From positions 31,352 to 95,351 of the forward strand of contig CAMPDV010001760.1 of the NCBI GenBank assembly GCA_946699065.1: DNA of 64,000 bases, written 5' to 3'. The notes beneath the pieces are model-generated. The model had not been told where the DNA came from, made no database searches, and worked only from the letters and a program-made list of their open reading frames with translations. Positions 59,203 through 64,000 of the stretch are shown in pieces (positions within the stretch are counted from its first letter, which is position 1; each line of letters opens with the position of its first letter). The translations under genes were made by a program, and so were the position numbers. Source of the DNA: Loxodes magnus. Its lineage: Eukaryota; Ciliophora; Karyorelictea; Loxodida; Loxodidae.

Positions 59203-59862
59203 CTCAAATCTCTGAGATAAGAAAAATAAGCCAACTTAATATTTAATTAAGAACATTTTTTAATTTAGTATAAAAATGAAAAATAAATTGCTGTTGATGA
59301 TTATTTTATTTTAAATAAAGTAAAATATTTAAAATAATAAAATTTAAATATTTTAAAAGTTTTAAATTTACAAAATTGCTAAAAAGATATTTATTAGTAT
59401 TAAAAATATTAAGATTAATTATTTTTATAAGATAAAAACTTAAAACAAGTTTATAATCTAAAAAGTTTATCTTTAAATCCAGTAAACTTGAAAATGTCTC
59501 CTCTTGAAGGATGGCTTAGGACTTCATTGTCCTCCATCCTTGCTTATAATTTGCATCTTAAAGTTGAGACTATTTCATCTAAAAATTATTTTTTAATTGC
59601 TAAATTTACTATTATAACAAATTTTTCTATATATTAAGCCTGATTAATTTTATTATATTTAAAATAGGCTTTAATATATTTCTTTTATTCCTTTTATATT
59701 TTTCGCTTTTTCATCAACATATTTTATAATGATGCTACCTTTGTCATATTTAACAGAGTATTTTCTACTTATATTCTATTATTATTCATTTTATTCTAAT
59801 ACGTAGATATACTTCCTTGTTATCTGCTGGTTCTTAATTAATTTCTTATAAAAAAGTTAAAA
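59203..59862 (-). pseudogene. Host ORF1, C-terminal half, unit B
   Basis: Counterpart of 37,306-37,965. A one-base insertion near 59,618 shifts the frame after LIYRK. The stretch 59,520-59,570 differs from unit A at about six sites within 60 bp, while flanks are nearly the same. Confidence 0.5.
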
Positions 59863-60712
59863 GTTAAAAAGCTTTGTTAAAGTCTTAGTAGTCAGCCATC
59901 TGACCTATTCCATCAGCTTGTCTCCATTAGTTTGTCTTGAATTTCTACTAGGCCTTAGTTAGGCGGTGTAGCACTTCATTAGCGCACCAATATTCTGAAT
60001 ATTTTGATCTTGCATGTAGCGTTCCTAATTATTTATCCAAGGATTAAGACTTAAATTAAAGAATTTTTTTATATAAATTTTTCCGCTTTATGTTGGATAT
60101 ATCCTAAATAGTTTTCTAAAAATATCTTATTTATTCTTTCTTTAAATTTCGCTTAGTTAGTAGCAGTATTTTCATTGGTGTTATTTATTGCACACGCAGC
60201 ATTTTATTCTTCTTTTAACCTATTATTCCTGTAACACTTATTTAATTTAAATTTACTACTTATTTTAAATAAACGTTTACTGTTTATTTTAATTTGAGGC
60301 TTCATTTTCTATTTCCATAGGGTCTGATTAATTCTGTTAAATCGAAAATGACGTAACCTGAATTTATTATTAAATTTAAAGAATTCTTTGTTCCAGTTTG
60401 TTTTCTATTTCTTATGATTATTAATATTGCTTCTCAAGTAAAGACGTTATTAGTTTTTCTAATTTTTCTACTTTATCAGTGAGGTATCTATTTTTAAACA
60501 TAAACTCTTTTAATTACTTAGATAATATTTCTATTTGAGTTTGTGTCGGAAGTTTTTTTAATTCTGGATTTTCAAGTGGTTAATGTTCATCATATCAATC
60601 ATATTTCTCACTTTCACTCATTATAATTATTCGCTTTTTTATTTTTTAGAGAATTTTCCTGTTAAAGTTTTTTGTTCAAAGTTCTGTTATTTCTTAGAAG
60701 CCATTTTATATA
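59863..60712 (-). mobile_element. ORF1-only retroposon (MASKKQ type), nested, unit B
   Basis: Counterpart of 37,966-38,820. ATG at 60,704. A one-base loss near 60,632 shifts the frame before the shared TGA (60,595-60,597). Here the C-terminal GAATATTGGTGCGC reading (EYWCANEV) is kept as in the 20.7-kb copy, while unit A has the 7-base variant; an extra C near 59,953 causes another shift. Confidence 0.62.
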
Positions 60713-61113
60713 TATATCTATGATAATTTTTAATTTTCTTAGAATTTTTTTATTTGAAAATAAAACTGACAAAATTAAAATTAAATATTTGAGAAATTTA
60801 AGCAAAACATTTATCAATTGAAACAGTTCATGTTTAATTTACGATTTATACTGCTTATTTTATTTTTCTATAGTCAAAAATAAATATTTAGTTATACACT
60901 TATTTTTTCTAGTTTATATTCTAATTTTTTTAATTTTAATAATTGTATTTTTATTCTTATTGTAGATTAAATGTTCTTTAATGCTTTCATTATGCAAAAG
61001 ATTCCTAAGATTATTTTCCTTTATCTTAATAAGATAATTAATTCTAAAGTTAGATTATGTTCTTATTTTTTTATTTAATAATTGAGAGAGGTCTGTTATT
61101 TCTTAGGTACCAT
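60713..61113 (-). pseudogene. Host ORF1, N-terminal part, unit B
   Basis: Counterpart of 38,830-39,222; starts MVPKKQ (ATG 61,113), Val where unit A has Ile, consistent with the MxPKKQ family opening. Confidence 0.5.
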
Positions 61114-61572
61114 TTTATTTTATTTTATCTTATAAATTAATTAATTAAATTAACGTGAAAATTATTAATTAGATCACTACGACTGAAAGAAGAAACCGTA
61201 TTTAACTTTCAGTAAATTCTAAAAATATTTTTAATTACTTAGTATCTCTGATGTTCTTCTGCTGCTTTTAATTCCTCTTCTGTTATATCTAATAATTATT
61301 AATCTTATAAATTTGGCGGGAAAAAGAGATTTTTGTTTTTTTATCTATCTTTCTTTTTACTTGCTTTAAAAAAATCTTTAATGCTATCACCCATTAAGGT
61401 TTTTTAATTCACTTTTAATGATTGATCTCAGTTTAAAAAAATAATGATTCCCTCTTTTATTTGGTTAAATTTATTTTATTAATTATTATATTTACTCTAT
61501 TATTATTGAGTTTCGTTTCATTTAATTTTCAAATTAATATATCTCATTTCTCGCTGGTTTCATCCAAAAGCC

Positions 61573-62436
61573 TCATTTATTTGGAAATCGTCCGTCTATA
61601 CAATTTTTACATAAACTGCACATATTTTTTCTAATAGTGTTACTTTTAGTGTCTCTGCAACACCACTATATTTAGTTCTTAGTTTAAGCAAATAGCAAAT
61701 TTCCTTTTTTCTGAATTTTTTGCTTCTCAGGTAGTTAAGTAGATCCGTAGCAAATGGTGTAGCCATTGACTTCTATTTTTGGAGCAAGTTATCACATCCT
61801 ACATACGGGCTATTGCTTCTATGCTTAAAAATTTTATAACTTAATTTATTATTGTTTTGATTTTTTTAATATTCCTTTCTTTCTATTCTAAAATCAGTTA
61901 TTGAGTTACCATTTATCTAATACATTCTTTTAATAAGCTTGAAATAAAATTGAATTTTTGCTATCTAAAATAATAAATTACTAAATATTTTTAACTTTAA
62001 GAGTTTATGGACATCTTTTATATAAAAATGCTTTTTCAATCGAAAACATTTTAAAACTTTTATAAAAATCTGCATTCTCTCTTTTTCAGTTTATTTTTAC
62101 TTGAATCCTACTCTTTCTTTCTCATATAATACATCCAAGAGATAAACTAAGAAAGATAGCATTATTCTATAATAAATTTTAGCCTAAAGATATGAAATGT
62201 CTCATGCATATTTTAGGGAATTATTTTAAATATATCTAAGCAAAAAATATAAATCTTTTTAAATAATTATTTCCAACCTGATATTAAAATTATTCCTTTA
62301 AGTTTTTATAATGCATATATATAACAATAAGTTCATACATGCTGTATTATCCGCATTTACATTTAGGATTGCTAAAAGATAAATGACAATCTCATAATTT
62401 CTTCCGAAAATTGCAAAAATGACTTCTCATTTTATT
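61573..62436 (-). pseudogene. LINE ORF2 C-terminus, unit B
   Basis: Counterpart of 39,681-40,546 with two additional one-base losses (near 61,637 and 61,754), which break the CSLCK end and the WLHHFAMDLL block out of one frame. Confidence 0.6.
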
Positions 62437-62746
62437 AATTAATTTTAACTAAAAAAGTTTTTGGACCGGAAACTCCTTTCCAATTGCAAGACCCGACGCT
62501 CTCTTTTTATGGAATAACGGGGATATCCTGTTGTGCTCCAGACACAGCTGCCAGGGAGCTCCATCGTTATGAACAGCCAGGCTTCAAGCCCCTACCAAGA
62601 GCGGATAATCTCAAAGACAGTGTTCCCTTCAGAAAATGACTCTGACCAGGGACTTTCTCAGCGACAGGAAAGGAACTTGTTCCTAGCCATAAAACCAGAA
62701 AGTTTTGTCACGAAGGTCATTCTCAGCTCCCACCATCTTTTCAATT
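62437..62746 (-). mobile_element. SINE-like element, 310 bp, copy 4 (unit B)
   Basis: Same insertion as 40,547-40,856, copied with the unit. The left target repeat has acquired changes (ATGACTTCTCATTTTATT) while the right one (62,747-62,765) is intact. Antisense frame still open (ATG 62,509) with a few substitutions. Confidence 0.78.
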
Positions 62747-62765
62747 ATTGAGTTCTCATTTTATT

Positions 62766-64000
62766 TAAACTATTAATTTCTTTTACTTAATGCTTTATTA
62801 ATTTTGAATAAGTTATTTCTGGAAACTAAGATGAATTTTAAAATTTTAGCATAAATGTTAAATGTAGTCATTTTGTTAATTCTTAGGACTAAATCTCTAT
62901 AAAATATAGGTTTTATTTAGTTATTATCATGTTTACCAAATATATTAAAATGTACTGGTAATTTTTTCGTCACTTAAATCAATATTATAAAACTGATCCA
63001 TCTTCATCTCATAATTATAATAATTAATTAGCATGACTGTCTACTTTATTAGGTTAACACAAAATGAAAGTTTAACGCTAAATAAAAATATTAATTTAAA
63101 ATATTTTAGGTTTTCTCTATCATAAATCTTGATTTATTTTTGATTAATTTTCAGTTTTTCTTGTAAATAAAGTATCAATCTTATTTTATTAAAGTAATTA
63201 GATGTTTTTAAATGAGGGACCTTCTTTGTTGGCTTTAAAATTTATTCCTATATAAATTACCTTCGAGCATAAAATAAATTTTGGTTAAATTTTTTCAAAA
63301 TTTTATGCTTTCGCTTTTTAATTATTTTTATATTTCCTGTAGGATTTTTTGTATGCTGTAACCTTCTATACACTCATCACATAATTGGTCTTCTTTTTAA
63401 TTCTTGATTAATTATCAAGTTTACTATGTTTGATAAATATTTTAATTAAATATCTATTGAATTATGCATTGTTTTATTCTTATATTTTAATGGTTTATTA
63501 TATTTAGATTTATAGATAGTTATATATTTATTTTCTGTTTCTTTTAATTTCTTAATTAAATTAATGTGTAGAAGCTTTTAGGCTCAATACTGTGTTAGGA
63601 ACTTTATTATTACTTTAAATTTAGCTAACTTTTAATCTAGACTCCTTAATTGCTATATTAATTGATATACTACATCTTATAATTTTTTGTTCTCAGCCTA
63701 TAAAGAGAAAATTTAAATAAAAGTATATTATAGTTAATTAGGATTCAGATTATAGGTGAATTATTTCTTAAGTGGGTTAAATTATATAAATAACAGTTTA
63801 GTAAGGACAAAATGGTTGGAAGGATATATCTTAAGACTAATTAAATTAGTTTAATTTTAGATTTATTTAAAGCTATTTCAATAAATAATTAGATAATACA
63901 TTCTAGTATTTCCTTTATTAATTATTAACTCTCTATTTAGAATTTTCATTTTAGTAGAATATTAATAGTAACAAGAAAATGCCTCATTTACTTTTTTTAA
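62766..64000 (-). other. Degenerate region, unit B, to the window end
   Basis: Counterpart of 40,876-42,105; no identifiable motif. Homology continues to the last base. Confidence 0.3.

Larger units (their letters stand above)
51427..64000 (+). repeat. Segmental duplication, unit B (continues past the window)
   Basis: Direct duplicate of 29,579-42,105. The left edge falls in the LRR-family leader (TTCTAAGCTGTAAAGGGGTA). In unit A the leader joins LRR copy 4, here it joins the RT fragment. Differences from unit A are scattered substitutions and 1-7 base indels. Confidence 0.9.

Noticed and set aside
1..64000. Small standard-code ORFs of 60-90 codons in many places
   Set aside because: Most are out of frame with, or opposite to, readable ciliate-code proteins. 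With TAA/TAG as Gln the real frames are elsewhere, so they were not listed as genes.
1..64000. Tetrahymena chromosome breakage sequence
   Set aside because: Looked by eye for the 15-bp consensus beginning TAAACCAACC on both strands; no match seen.
1..64000. tRNA, rRNA or CRISPR array
   Set aside because: No cloverleaf-compatible A and B box pair, no rRNA-like segment and no regularly spaced repeats. Isolated GATTCGAAC near 10,703 lacks any tRNA context.
1..64000. Terminal inverted repeats of a DNA transposon or LTRs
   Set aside because: No convincing inverted termini or long terminal repeats. The large inverted and direct repeats contain genes and unrelated insertions and behave as segmental duplications.
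1..64000. Bacterial-style operons, promoters, ribosome binding sites
   Set aside because: Genetic code, composition and element types are those of a ciliate; such features do not apply.

Overview
The window looks like germline (micronuclear) DNA of a Tetrahymena-type ciliate. It is extremely AT-rich. Standard-code ORFs are tiny, but when TAA and TAG are read as glutamine and only TGA as stop, long frames of recognisable proteins appear. Almost everything identifiable is mobile DNA or its decayed remains, plus a dispersed leucine-rich-repeat (LRR) gene family. I see no rRNA, tRNA, CRISPR array or conventional single-copy housekeeping gene. The genus assignment is inference from code, composition and element types.

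Layout. 1-2,565 (-): non-LTR retrotransposon (LINE) with ORF1 and a partial ORF2. 2,745-4,280 (+): LRR copy 1. 4.6-4.9 kb: GC-rich coding scrap. 5.5-10.9 kb (+): long decayed LINE with endonuclease, reverse transcriptase (RT) and a C-terminal zinc motif. 10.9-13.3 kb: ORF1 pieces and an unrecognised Cys-rich ORF. 13.9-16.0 kb (+): 5'-truncated LINE with its 3' tail. 16.5-20.05 kb: LRR copy 2 plus flanks, an old inverted duplicate of 33.7-36.95 kb. 20.2-22.4 kb: a SINE-like element and two ORF1 units. 23.4-24.7 and 28.3-29.5 kb (-): LRR copies 3 and 4. 25.8-27.2 kb: ORF1, a diverged SINE and an ORF2 C-terminal scrap. 42.1-43.0 and 46.7-47.7 kb (+): two ORF1-only units flanking LRR copy 6. 47.7-49.1 kb (-): unrecognised coding-like DNA. 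50.4-51.4 kb (+): an RT fragment.

The largest structure is a recent direct duplication. 29,579-about 42,105 (unit A) recurs at 51,427-64,000 (unit B) with an offset of about 21.85-21.89 kb, and unit B runs off the right edge. Each unit holds an unrecognised ORF, ORF1 ghosts, an LRR copy, an ORF1 nested inside another ORF1, an ORF2 C-terminus and a SINE-like insertion.

The pieces that fit together as a possible system are these: (i) LINEs supplying RT; (ii) short units carrying ORF1 only, with the same ends at independent loci, like the mammalian half-L1 idea; (iii) a roughly 310-bp element with 19-20 bp target-site duplications whose 3' tail matches the LINE at 13.9-16.0 kb; (iv) LRR modules copied to both strands among them. 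Several families share the same in-frame TGA between copies, so either already-broken masters were amplified or TGA is sometimes read through.
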